Assembly (NCBI RefSeq): GCF_020829665.1
Contig: NZ_JAIVFT010000011.1
Coordinates: forward strand, 62,001-126,000
Reading direction: 5' to 3'
Origin: Nostoc sp. CHAB 5824
GTDB lineage: Bacteria > Cyanobacteriota > Cyanobacteriia > Cyanobacteriales > Nostocaceae
DNA length: 64,000 nt
In this document: positions 44,372 through 53,033 of the stretch, piece by piece
How the letters are laid out: each line of letters begins with the position of its first letter
Numbering within the stretch: the first letter of the stretch is position 1
Position numbers and translations under genes: made by a program
The notes under the pieces: model-generated
Databases searched by the model: none
Seen by the model: the letters and a program-made list of their open reading frames with translations, nothing else
Told to the model about the DNA's origin: nothing

Positions 44372-45112
44372 GTGCAAATCACTAAGCGCAATGTTGAATT
44401 AAGAGTAGATGGCAGCTTAATGCGTGTTTATGTTGCAGCTCCCAAAGCAGCAGGAAAATACCCTGGTATTGTCTTCTACAGTGATATTTATCAATTAGGC
44501 GATCCAATGATTCGTTTAGCTAACTACTTAGCAGGATACGGCTATGTAGTAGCAGCCCCAGAAATTTTTCACCGAATAGAGCCAGTTGGTTTAGTAATTG
44601 AGCCAGACGATCTGGGAAGGATGCGGGGTAATGCCGATGCTCGTCGAACCTCCGTAGCTGATTATGATGCCGATTGCCTTGCTGTGATTGAATTTCTGAA
44701 AACAGAGAGTGCGGTTTCTCAAAATCAAATAGGCACTCTCGGCTTTTGTATAGGTGGACATTTAGCTTTCCGCGCAGCATTTCAAAGCGAAATTCGGGCT
44801 TGTGTCTGCTGTTACCCTACTGGTATTCCCAGTGGTAAACTGGGTAAAGAGGTAGCCGATACAATCCAGAGGGTAAGTGAAATCAAAGGCGAGATGCTAA
44901 TGGTGTTCGGTACTCTTGACCCTCATATACCAGAAAGCGATCGCCAAACCATAATAAAAGCAATTGAGGATGCTAATATACCTCACCAAGTTTTTTTGTA
45001 TGAAGCAGAACATACATTCATGCGCGACGACGGTTATCGTTATGATTCTAGTGCTACCACCGCAGCTTGGTCAGAAATAGTAACTTTCTTGGGGCGCATA
45101 TTTGCAGACTGA
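44372..45112 (+). CDS. Dienelactone hydrolase family protein
   Basis: A 246-residue alpha/beta hydrolase with a GTG start. The nucleophile is Cys126 in GTLGFCIGGH (family G-x-C-x-G), with Asp182 in FGTLDPHIP and His213 in EAEHTFMRDD completing the triad. There is no signal peptide, so it is cytosolic. Members hydrolyse lactones or related esters; no other aromatic-degradation genes are near, so the natural substrate is open. GGAG lies about 8 bases before the start. It converges on the NagK-like gene at 45139 with 26 bp between them. Confidence 0.88.
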   Translation: MQITKRNVELRVDGSLMRVYVAAPKAAGKYPGIVFYSDIYQLGDPMIRLANYLAGYGYVVAAPEIFHRIEPVGLVIEPDDLGRMRGNADARRTSVADYDADCLAVIEFLKTESAVSQNQIGTLGFCIGGHLAFRAAFQSEIRACVCCYPTGIPSGKLGKEVADTIQRVSEIKGEMLMVFGTLDPHIPESDRQTIIKAIEDANIPHQVFLYEAEHTFMRDDGYRYDSSATTAAWSEIVTFLGRIFAD

Positions 45113-45138
45113 AAACTCCTATTATTGCTTTCTTCGCG

Positions 45139-46095
45139 TCAATTTTGAGTTGTCTGCAACGCTAATAACCCAGCACCATAAGCAGGCTCATACCTCGGAA
45201 AAATCACCTTTACATTAGGAAACTTCTTAACAAGAGACGCTGCAAATTTTTCATGGATCTTGCATCTACCGCGCCAGACACTTCCTGTTGTGACTACTTC
45301 CAAAATTGAGTCAGCACTAAAAATCGCATCAATTACTGTAGATGTAGCTTTTACTAACTCTTTTACAGCATCATCAATTATGATATTCGCTACTATATCA
45401 CCTGACGCTGCTGCAAAATCTACAACTGGTGCTAAAGCAGCTATCTGTTTGACTCCCCATTCTCGGCGATATACTACTTCTATTAAATCTTCTATAGTTT
45501 CCAAATCAAGATACTGTTTGAAACCCTCTACTAAACTCGTTGATATTTCCCGTCCATCATAAGATTTTAATGCTGCATTCATGCCTGCGATCGCAATTTT
45601 ATAGGCACTACCTTCATCTCCTAGAATATACCCCCAGCCGCCGACTCGCTTAGTATGTCCTTCATGATTTCGGCCGAAAACTATCGAACCAGTACCGACT
45701 GCAACCACAATTCCTACAGGCTGACCAATTCCACCAACTAAAGCAATCAAAGCATCGTTACAAATTACAATATTGGCTGGCTGTAATGCCCAAGTAATAA
45801 GCAATTTATTATTCTGTAACTCTTTAACTAAACCTTTCACTACTTCGATATCTGTTGCACGACCTACACCTGCTAAACCCAAACATATCGCATCAATCTT
45901 TAGAGTATTTGTAATTATTGCTGCCTCAACCGCATTGTGAATTGCTGTTTGAATAGATTGTAAAGTTGCTTCAATACCTATACTCTGATAATTAGATGGG
46001 CCTGCTTCAGCACGACCTAGCACTAGATGCAAATCATCCATCAAGACACAAACAGTCTTGCTACCGCCGCCATCTATTCCTAAAACATAACTCAT
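45139..46095 (-). CDS. BadF/GlcNAc-kinase-type sugar kinase
   Basis: A 318-residue ASKHA-fold kinase. The phosphate-1 motif is GIDGGGSKTVCVL at the N-terminus; CLGLAGVGR and VAVGTGSIVFGRNHEG are the second phosphate and adenosine regions; RVGGWGYILGDEGSAYKI is the hallmark stretch of bacterial and mammalian N-acetylglucosamine kinases. It phosphorylates GlcNAc (or a related amino sugar) with ATP in the cytoplasm. It is the last gene of a minus-strand operon, 14 bp after the AmpG-like permease, which fits recycling of imported peptidoglycan sugars. A BadF-type anhydro-MurNAc kinase activity is a less likely alternative. Confidence 0.82.
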   Translation of the reverse strand: MSYVLGIDGGGSKTVCVLMDDLHLVLGRAEAGPSNYQSIGIEATLQSIQTAIHNAVEAAIITNTLKIDAICLGLAGVGRATDIEVVKGLVKELQNNKLLITWALQPANIVICNDALIALVGGIGQPVGIVVAVGTGSIVFGRNHEGHTKRVGGWGYILGDEGSAYKIAIAGMNAALKSYDGREISTSLVEGFKQYLDLETIEDLIEVVYRREWGVKQIAALAPVVDFAAASGDIVANIIIDDAVKELVKATSTVIDAIFSADSILEVVTTGSVWRGRCKIHEKFAASLVKKFPNVKVIFPRYEPAYGAGLLALQTTQN

Positions 46096-46109
46096 GAACT
46101 GTAATAATG

Positions 46110-47381
46110 TTAATTATTTTGACGCTTCGGTTCTTCTTTTAAAGGAATAAAAAATAGAGCAATCATTCCAGGAATTGTGAGAAAACAGATCAAGACAAAG
46201 AATAGTGGATAGCCAAGTTCTTTCTGTAAATAACCACTAACTAATCCGGGTAACATCATTCCTAAAGCCATAATGCCAGTAGATATGGCAAAATGAGAAG
46301 TTTTATATTCGCCTTGGCAAATATACATTAAATAAACACTAAAAGCTGTAAATCCAAAACCATAGCCAAATTGCTCCAAGGAAACCAAGGGATACACTAA
46401 TGTTAGTGAAGGCTTAGTGTAAGCCATATACACATAAAAAATATCAGGCAAATTCAATGCTAAAGCCATAGGGAATAAACATTTTTTTAATCCATATCTA
46501 GAAATTAGCAAGCCTCCTAAAATTCCTCCACAGATTAAAGATATTACTCCAAATGTCCCGTAGACTAGCCCGACATCTGATGTTGATAACCCTAAGCCTC
46601 CTACTTCTGGTTTGTCCAATAGAAATAAAGAGGCTATCTTCACAAGCATTGCTTCACCAAGTCTGTAGAGCAAAATAAAGGCTAAAATATTTATAATTTT
46701 ATCTTGAGCAAAATATGAGCTAATGATTGACCAAAAAGGTATATTTTCCCTAGCTTCTATTTGTCGTTGCTTATCTGATTCAGGTAAAGGCAAAATTAGG
46801 CGATGGAAAATATACAGGATTGATAAAATTAAAGCTGCGAAACCAATAGTTATAGTCCAGCTTAAAGGAATGTTGTTCAGAGAAACTTCAAGCTGACCTG
46901 CTAAGACTACTAATATTCCAGAGCCAAAAATGACAGCCATTCGATAAAACAGTGAGCGAATGCCAACAAAGAAAGCTTGTTGTTCTGGAGATAAAGCCAG
47001 CAGATAGAAGCCATCGGTGGCAATGTCATAAGTTGCAGAAATAAATGCTCCTATTGTTAATGTTGTGAGGGAGATGAAAAAGAAATTTGGCAGTTGCAAG
47101 GAGAAGGCTATCAAACCCAAACAAGCGAACATGGCAAATTGGGTATAAAATATCCATTGACGTTTGGTAGAATAAATATCAACAATTGGGCCCCAAAACA
47201 TTTTGATGACCCAAGGTAGATAGAGAAAACTTGTCCACAAGGCAATTTGAGTATTATCTATTCCGAGCTTTTTATAAAAGATTACGGAAACTGTATTGAT
47301 GATAATGTAAGGTATGCCAGAGGCAAAGTAGAGGGTGGGTATGTATGTCCAGGGCGAAGGGGTGATGGTTTGAGGTTTCAT
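46110..47381 (-). CDS. AmpG-like major facilitator permease
   Basis: A 423-residue integral membrane protein with about 12 hydrophobic helices. It opens with PSPWTYIPTLYFASGIPYII, and the loop LYLPWVIKMFWGPIVDIY is the diagnostic PW-x-x-K-x-x-WGP-x-x-D stretch of AmpG/PAT-family transporters. DIATDGFYLLAL in helix 4 is also conserved. AmpG imports GlcNAc-anhydroMurNAc muropeptides across the inner membrane. It lies 14 bp before the GlcNAc-kinase-like gene and 30 bp after the YgiC-like gene, so a cell-wall recycling operon is inferred. The C-terminus is short and charged. Confidence 0.85.
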   Translation of the reverse strand: MKPQTITPSPWTYIPTLYFASGIPYIIINTVSVIFYKKLGIDNTQIALWTSFLYLPWVIKMFWGPIVDIYSTKRQWIFYTQFAMFACLGLIAFSLQLPNFFFISLTTLTIGAFISATYDIATDGFYLLALSPEQQAFFVGIRSLFYRMAVIFGSGILVVLAGQLEVSLNNIPLSWTITIGFAALILSILYIFHRLILPLPESDKQRQIEARENIPFWSIISSYFAQDKIINILAFILLYRLGEAMLVKIASLFLLDKPEVGGLGLSTSDVGLVYGTFGVISLICGGILGGLLISRYGLKKCLFPMALALNLPDIFYVYMAYTKPSLTLVYPLVSLEQFGYGFGFTAFSVYLMYICQGEYKTSHFAISTGIMALGMMLPGLVSGYLQKELGYPLFFVLICFLTIPGMIALFFIPLKEEPKRQNN

Positions 47382-47411
47382 ATTTGCCTCTAATTATCGG
47401 TGTTATTAAAA

Positions 47412-48674
47412 TTAGCATCCAATCGGACACCAATAAGATAAGTTATCTGTAATTTCTCCTTCAGAAAGGCGCATTCCTACACCTCCAGATATAAATTTGT
47501 CATTACCATTGTTATATAGCCAAGCTCCCCAAACCTGAGTCATCGACTTGCCATCAATTTCTAATTTAGGAAATTCTAATAACTCTTGATAGACATAATT
47601 TTGTTGTGTGTACCAAGGGTCATTATTACTACTACGCACAGAGATGTTTCCTGAATTAACTGCAAATCCTCCTTCACCTTCTCTTCCTAAAATAGGTTTG
47701 GCAAAGTATGAATCACCTATTGCTGTTGCACTCAGTGATGTTTTAGGAAAATATTCCCAGACTGTCCCAGCATCTTTGTTAGAAAAAAAGTCATATCCAA
47801 AATCTGTAATTAGAGCAAATATACTTTTTGGTTGCAGTGCGAAGGCAGAACCAAAGTTCACAATCACAATTTTATTCTCAAAAATTAGTTGCTCTAGAGC
47901 CGGCCATAATCTTTCACCTTTTTCATCAGTATCATGGATTAGCCATTCCACTGGATACCACATAAAGAGTATATCTATTGGTTTTTTTGTTCTCTGGTCA
48001 AATAGATATTTACCATCTTTGATACCAAGATATTCTAAGGGTAAAATGGTACTTTTGGACTCCAAGTAATTTCTTAACCATCGCATAGTACCTAAATCTT
48101 CGGCATTATTCAAAGCTGTAAATGCTACGCGACAGTCTGTAACTGGTTTACCAAAATTTAATGCGGCTCTATTTACATGCTGATTAAGTGTTATTTTTAA
48201 GATTTTTTGAGCATCTAAATCTGGTTCTTGCAATCCAAAATGTCTCGCAACTTTATTATTGCCATCCGTACACTCAAACCAAAAACTAGGAGTTTGGGGA
48301 TTAGTTTCTACTACCTTTTTTATCCCTTTTTCTTGATTCCAGCACCAGTCAAGACGCATACAAAATGGTGCGAGGAAGTCATATTTAACTAACTTGATGG
48401 TAGCTTCCGGAAATCCATAGTAAAGTAGTGTATCTTCATCAAGAGTGCGAATAATTTGCCACACTTGGGTTAAAACACTACCGACTAATTCTGACGCTTG
48501 CTGGATTTCTTGTATCGTCTGTGGTAAGACTTGATGGCAATAATAAAGAGCGTAAGGTGTTTCTTGGTCAGTCAGAGGTATACCTGTTCCTTCTTCAATA
48601 GGAGCAAAGTTGTACCAACCCATTTTCATTGACTGAAATAGACGCTTTCGTTGAGGACTGTTAAAAATATTCAT
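47412..48674 (-). CDS. Glutathionylspermidine synthase-like ATP-grasp protein (YgiC/YjfC type)
   Basis: A 420-residue protein from the ATG at 48674 (MNIFNSPQRKRLFQSMKMGW). A longer frame to 48935 only overlaps the upstream lipoprotein gene in another frame. Features of the GSP-synthase C-terminal domain family are LRTLDEDTLLYYGFPEAT, RLDWCWNQ, ILFMWYPVEWL and PILGREGEGGFAVNSGN, the ATP-grasp glycine loop. The protein lacks the N-terminal amidase domain of full GspS. E. coli YgiC is a similar stand-alone ATP-grasp ligase with no known substrate and follows ygiB, a small Gly-rich lipoprotein, as here. It starts 7 bp after that gene. Confidence 0.85.
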   Translation of the reverse strand: MNIFNSPQRKRLFQSMKMGWYNFAPIEEGTGIPLTDQETPYALYYCHQVLPQTIQEIQQASELVGSVLTQVWQIIRTLDEDTLLYYGFPEATIKLVKYDFLAPFCMRLDWCWNQEKGIKKVVETNPQTPSFWFECTDGNNKVARHFGLQEPDLDAQKILKITLNQHVNRAALNFGKPVTDCRVAFTALNNAEDLGTMRWLRNYLESKSTILPLEYLGIKDGKYLFDQRTKKPIDILFMWYPVEWLIHDTDEKGERLWPALEQLIFENKIVIVNFGSAFALQPKSIFALITDFGYDFFSNKDAGTVWEYFPKTSLSATAIGDSYFAKPILGREGEGGFAVNSGNISVRSSNNDPWYTQQNYVYQELLEFPKLEIDGKSMTQVWGAWLYNNGNDKFISGGVGMRLSEGEITDNLSYWCPIGC

Positions 48675-48681
48675 AACTCTC

Positions 48682-48993
48682 TTATCCACCCGCATGACCA
48701 CCGCGACCGAAACTACCAAAACCACTACGACCCTTGGCAGAACCATTGGAAGTCCCGGCCTCCGATGAATTACCAAAACCGGGTCTTGTAATGCTACTCC
48801 CACCAGAGTAACCACTCGATCTGCCGCTACCATTAGATGAGGGTGAACAGTTATTGGGTTGTTGTTTAGCGTTCGGCGACGTTGTGGAAATACAATCTGA
48901 CTGTCTTGCTTCTGGGGTTGTCGCACAAGAAGCAAGTAGCGATACAGTCATAACGAATACTATGAGTTGAAATAAACCTGGTTTCAATTTCAT
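48682..48993 (-). CDS. Small Ser/Gly-rich lipoprotein preceding the YgiC-like gene
   Basis: A 103-residue protein. The signal peptide (1-22) ends in a lipobox, SLLASC, so it is a predicted lipoprotein. Residues 24-60 carry a few Cys and many Ser, Asn and Pro. The C-terminal half is Gly/Ser-rich with RPGFGN, SGFGSFGRGG and a final HAGG. E. coli YgiB has the same position before ygiC, a lipobox and a GGFG-type Gly-rich end, so it is a likely positional analogue, though I could not show homology. It is the first gene of the four-gene operon. Confidence 0.7.
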   Translation of the reverse strand: MKLKPGLFQLIVFVMTVSLLASCATTPEARQSDCISTTSPNAKQQPNNCSPSSNGSGRSSGYSGGSSITRPGFGNSSEAGTSNGSAKGRSGFGSFGRGGHAGG

Positions 48994-49186
48994 AAGTCTT
49001 TCTGGATGAATATACAGATGTCAGCTACGGAATTTATGCAAGATAACTACAAGGGTCAAAAATAAATTTCGCATTTCCAGATAGATTTTTTAAGGGTACA
49101 TCCACGATTTAGAGAATTGCTAAACAAACCCTCTCCAACCCTGTGGCAAAATTTATTAGAGTCCTTCCATAGTTAGTTTGCCCCGC

Positions 49187-52171
49187 ATGACCGCAACTAT
49201 TGCCAATCTCCCCAGTCTCTACGACCCCTTTTCCACTGAAGCCAAGTGGCAAAAGTTCTGGGAAGACAACCAAGTTTACAAAGCTGACCCCAACAAAGGC
49301 GGCGAACCCTACTGCATCGTCATTCCACCGCCGAATGTAACTGGTAGTTTGCACATGGGTCACGCTTTTGAAAGTGCGTTGATTGATACCCTTGTGCGCT
49401 ACCACCGGATGCAGGGACGTAATACCCTGTGGCTACCCGGAACTGACCACGCCAGCATTGCTGTGCATAGTATGCTGGAAAAGCAACTCAAAAAAGAGGG
49501 TAAGACTCGCTACGAATTGGGGCGCGAGAAGTTTCTAGAACGCGCTTGGCAATGGAAGGCGGAGTCTGAGGGAACGATTCTTAATCAGCTACGACGCTTG
49601 GGTGTCTCGGTGGACTGGTCACGGGAAAGGTTTACTCTGGATGAGGGTTTATCTAAAGCTGTTGTCGAGGCGTTTACTCGCCTTTACGAGGAAGGCTTAA
49701 TTTATCGTGGTGAATATTTAGTTAACTGGTGTCCTGCTTCTCAGTCGGCTGTGTCTGACGTGGAAGTAGAAAATCAAGAGGTGAATGGAAATCTCTGGCA
49801 CTTCCGCTATCCCCTCACCGATGGTTCCGGTTTTGTAGAGGTGGCGACAACTCGACCAGAAACGATGCTGGGCGATACGGCTGTAGCGGTTAATCCCAAT
49901 GACGATCGCTACAAACATCTCATTGGCAAAACTCTAACTCTGCCAATTCTACAACGAGAAATTCCCATCATTGGCGATGAATTTGTTGACCCGACTTTCG
50001 GCACGGGTTGCGTAAAGGTGACTCCCGCCCATGACCTGAACGATTTTGACATGGGTAAGCGTCACAATCTGCCGTTAATCAACATTATGAACAAAGACGG
50101 CACTCTCAACGCCAACGCTGGGGAGTTTCAAGGGCAAGACCGCTTTGTTGCTAGAAAAAATGTGGTTTCTCGCCTAGAAGCAGATGGCTTTTTGGTGAAG
50201 ATAGAAGATTATAAACATACCGTTCCCTACAGCGATCGCGGTAAAGTACCCATTGAACCCCTCCTCTCAACTCAATGGTTCGTCAAAATTCGCCCTTTAG
50301 CTGACAACACTCTCGAATTCCTCGACCAGCAAACTTCTCCAGAGTTTGTCCCCCAACGCTGGACAAAGGTCTATCGTGATTGGTTAGTAAAACTCAAAGA
50401 TTGGTGTATCTCTCGCCAATTATGGTGGGGACACCAAATTCCGGCTTGGTACGCTATCAGTGAAACGGATGGGCAAATTACTGATAATACGCCCTTTGTA
50501 GTGGCAAAATCAGAAACTGAAGCTTGGGAAAAAGCTAAATTACAATTTGGCGAAAATGTCAAGTTAGAACAAGATCCAGATGTGCTAGATACTTGGTTTT
50601 CTTCTGGACTGTGGCCGTTTTCGACTTTGGGCTGGCCAGAACAAACTCAGGATTTAGCAACTTATTACCCGACTACTACTTTGGTAACAGGCTTTGACAT
50701 CATCTTTTTCTGGGTAGCCAGAATGACAATGATGGCTGGGCATTTTACGCAGCAAATGCCTTTTCAAACAGTTTACATTCATGGTTTGGTGCTGGATGAA
50801 AAAGGTCAGAAGATGTCAAAGACCAAAGGTAATGGCATTGACCCTCTGTTATTAATTGACAAATATGGTACTGATGCCCTGCGGTATACCTTAATTAGAG
50901 AAGTGGCTGGCGCTGGTCAAGATATCCGGTTAGAATACGATCGCAAAAAGGATGAATCAGCATCGGTGGAGGCATCGCGCAACTTTGCCAACAAGTTGTG
51001 GAATGCTGCCCGGTTTGTGATGATGAATTTGGATGGACAAACACCGCAACAATTGGGAAATCCAGTAGCTACCGAATTGAGCGATCGCTGGATCATCTCG
51101 CGGTATCATCAAGTTATCAAACAAACCACGAATTATATCGATAATTACGGTTTAGGGGAAGCAGCAAAAGGACTCTACGAATTCATCTGGGGTGATTTTT
51201 GCGACCAGTATATTGAACTAGCGAAATCCAGATTGCAAGCAGATGCCGATCCAGTATCGCGGCGGGTAGCACAGCAAACCCTCGGCTACATATTGGAAGG
51301 AATTTTAAAACTGCTTCATCCGTTGATGCCTCATATTACCGAAGAAATTTGGCAAACTCTCACCCAACAATCGGTAGATTCCCCGCAAACTTTACCATTA
51401 CAAATATATCCCCAGGTAGATGCAAACCTAATTGATTCAGCTTTAGAAGAACAGTTTGAATTACTCATTGCTACTATCCGCACAATTCGGAATTTGCGGG
51501 CTGAGGCGGATATTAAACCAGGGGTAAAAGTGACAGCAAATTTGCAAACCCAAAGCCAAAAAGAGCGGGAAGTTCTCACTGCTGGACAGTCTTATATTAA
51601 AGATTTGGCGAAGGTTGAGACTTTAACCATTACCGACAAGCAAGAAAATCAAACTGTTGCTGCGAAAAAACCTCAGAGAGGTTTGAAGACAATTGGCTTA
51701 ATTATCGTGGCTATTATCTTTGGTAGATTGGGTTTAGCTGCGGGAAATGCCATTGATGACATTCCCATCATTGGAACATTCTTTGAAATAGTTGGTTTTG
51801 GTTACACAGCGTGGTTTGTTAGCCAAAATTTACTCACTGCTCAAGCTAGACAAAAGTTATGGAGACAGTTTTTTCCGCAGAAAAAATTAGAAGAATCACA
51901 AGAACCAGAAAATGCGATCGCAGGTGTAATTGGTACAATACAGGTGCTAATTCCTCTAAGCGGTGTGGTAGATATTGAAGCTGTGCGTGCCAAGCTAGAA
52001 AAAAGCTTGAGTAAAGCTGAAGCCGAAGTTCAATCCCTGAGTACCAGATTAAACAATCCTAGTTTCGTAGATAGAGCTAGGGCTGATGTGGTACAGGGAG
52101 CGCGGGATGCGTTAGCAGAAGCACAGAAGCAAGCTGAAATTTTGCGCGAGCGTCTAAAGGGGTTGCCGTAG
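49187..52171 (+). CDS. valS: Valyl-tRNA synthetase with membrane-anchoring CAAD domain
   Basis: A 994-residue class I synthetase. I chose the ATG at 49187 over an upstream in-frame TTG at 49178. The HIGH motif is in PPPNVTGSLHMGHAF, and KMSKS in GQKMSKTKGN; the editing domain follows HIGH. Residues about 825-905 are an insert with two membrane helices (TIGLIIVAIIFGRLGLAAG, then FEIVGFGYTAWFVSQ), the CAAD domain known only in cyanobacterial tRNA synthetases and related plastid proteins and shown to anchor them to thylakoids. The usual C-terminal coiled coil (about 930-994) follows the insert. It charges tRNA-Val. A hairpin at 52200 probably ends the transcript. Confidence 0.96.
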   Translation: MTATIANLPSLYDPFSTEAKWQKFWEDNQVYKADPNKGGEPYCIVIPPPNVTGSLHMGHAFESALIDTLVRYHRMQGRNTLWLPGTDHASIAVHSMLEKQLKKEGKTRYELGREKFLERAWQWKAESEGTILNQLRRLGVSVDWSRERFTLDEGLSKAVVEAFTRLYEEGLIYRGEYLVNWCPASQSAVSDVEVENQEVNGNLWHFRYPLTDGSGFVEVATTRPETMLGDTAVAVNPNDDRYKHLIGKTLTLPILQREIPIIGDEFVDPTFGTGCVKVTPAHDLNDFDMGKRHNLPLINIMNKDGTLNANAGEFQGQDRFVARKNVVSRLEADGFLVKIEDYKHTVPYSDRGKVPIEPLLSTQWFVKIRPLADNTLEFLDQQTSPEFVPQRWTKVYRDWLVKLKDWCISRQLWWGHQIPAWYAISETDGQITDNTPFVVAKSETEAWEKAKLQFGENVKLEQDPDVLDTWFSSGLWPFSTLGWPEQTQDLATYYPTTTLVTGFDIIFFWVARMTMMAGHFTQQMPFQTVYIHGLVLDEKGQKMSKTKGNGIDPLLLIDKYGTDALRYTLIREVAGAGQDIRLEYDRKKDESASVEASRNFANKLWNAARFVMMNLDGQTPQQLGNPVATELSDRWIISRYHQVIKQTTNYIDNYGLGEAAKGLYEFIWGDFCDQYIELAKSRLQADADPVSRRVAQQTLGYILEGILKLLHPLMPHITEEIWQTLTQQSVDSPQTLPLQIYPQVDANLIDSALEEQFELLIATIRTIRNLRAEADIKPGVKVTANLQTQSQKEREVLTAGQSYIKDLAKVETLTITDKQENQTVAAKKPQRGLKTIGLIIVAIIFGRLGLAAGNAIDDIPIIGTFFEIVGFGYTAWFVSQNLLTAQARQKLWRQFFPQKKLEESQEPENAIAGVIGTIQVLIPLSGVVDIEAVRAKLEKSLSKAEAEVQSLSTRLNNPSFVDRARADVVQGARDALAEAQKQAEILRERLKGLP

Positions 52172-52199
52172 GCATCGCCTGCGTGGTTTAGGATAACTG

Positions 52200-52241
52200 T
52201 AATGGGTAATGGGAGAGTTATTAATTCCCAATTACCCATTA
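52200..52241 (+). terminator. Hairpin downstream of valS
   Basis: TAATGGGTAATGGGA (52200-52214) pairs with 52226-52241 (one bulged base), loop of 11. A-rich DNA follows without a clean U-run. Probable terminator or spacer repeat. Confidence 0.5.
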
Positions 52242-52484
52242 CCAATTAAATTTATTCCAAATATCAATTTTGTCCTTGTTTTTTATTAAAAATCATTTTT
52301 TGAATTTTGAGCGGAGCCGGAGACGTTTCCGTTACTCGATAGAAGTTGAAGCTAAGGCTTCCTTAGATGGCTTTGCCATCCCCAACGGGGTACATAACTT
52401 CTACTATGATAGACGCTGTACGTAGCTGGCTTTCCCGTAGGGGTACGTTGATTTTGAATTTTGAATTGGAGCGAAGCGACTCTC

Positions 52485-52919
52485 ATGCTATATCTAGCCC
52501 AGGTGCGTAAAAACGATTTTTTAGACCAGCACCAGTTACGCTTGTTGGCGCGTCAAGAAGCTGATAACTTGTGGGCGATAATTCCGGAAGAGGCTTTCAT
52601 TCTGCTGGGAAAGGGAAAGATTATGAGTGAAAACTTGCTTGTTTTAGTGGAACTTTCACCTACAGGCGATATTGAAAGACTAGAAGATGCCACCAACTGG
52701 GTACTCCATCTAGTACAAAGCTACCTCACCATCGGCATTACCCCGGAATTTTTGCAGCACGAAGCCGAGCGAGCAGAACATTGGCGACAATCCCTAACGT
52801 TGCAAAACCAAGACTTAGCGCGACGTTCTTTAGAATTGGAAGCTCGTCGTGAACAAATTCAAGCTTTAGAAGAAAGCCTCAAACGCGAGAAAAACTGTTA
52901 TCCCCAAGAAGAAAGTTAA
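52485..52919 (+). CDS. Conserved hypothetical protein with C-terminal coiled coil
   Basis: A 144-residue soluble protein from the ATG at 52485 (MLYLAQVRKNDFLDQHQLRL). A TTG at 52461 would add eight residues. The first 95 residues look like an alpha/beta domain (RQEADNLWAIIPEEAFILLGKGKIMSEN, LLVLVELSPTGDIERLEDAT). Residues 95-144 form a charged coiled coil (RSLELEARREQIQALEESLKRE). It resembles a conserved cyanobacterial protein, but I cannot assign a function. The coiled coil suggests a partner-binding or oligomeric role. It converges on the giant RTX gene with a 30-bp palindrome between them. Confidence 0.6.
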   Translation: MLYLAQVRKNDFLDQHQLRLLARQEADNLWAIIPEEAFILLGKGKIMSENLLVLVELSPTGDIERLEDATNWVLHLVQSYLTIGITPEFLQHEAERAEHWRQSLTLQNQDLARRSLELEARREQIQALEESLKREKNCYPQEES

Positions 52920-52969
52920 AAGTTTGCAATTGTATTGTATTGCCCATAAAGCCACATTACCCCCAAACG

Positions 52970-52999
52970 CGTACAGACGCGAAATTTCGCGTCTGTACG
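52970..52999. terminator. Perfect 30-bp palindrome between convergent genes
   Basis: CGTACAGACGCGAAA followed by its exact reverse complement. The core GACGCGAAATTTCGCGTC is of a kind that recurs in Nostocales spacers. As a long hairpin between convergent genes it may terminate both. Confidence 0.55.
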
Positions 53000-53033
53000 T
53001 AGATTAATACTAGGTTAATTGTCTTAGCTTTCG

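Noticed and set aside
47412..48935. 507-codon version of the YgiC-like gene
   Set aside because: The extra N-terminus only overlaps the lipoprotein gene in another frame; the ATG at 48674 fits the family length.
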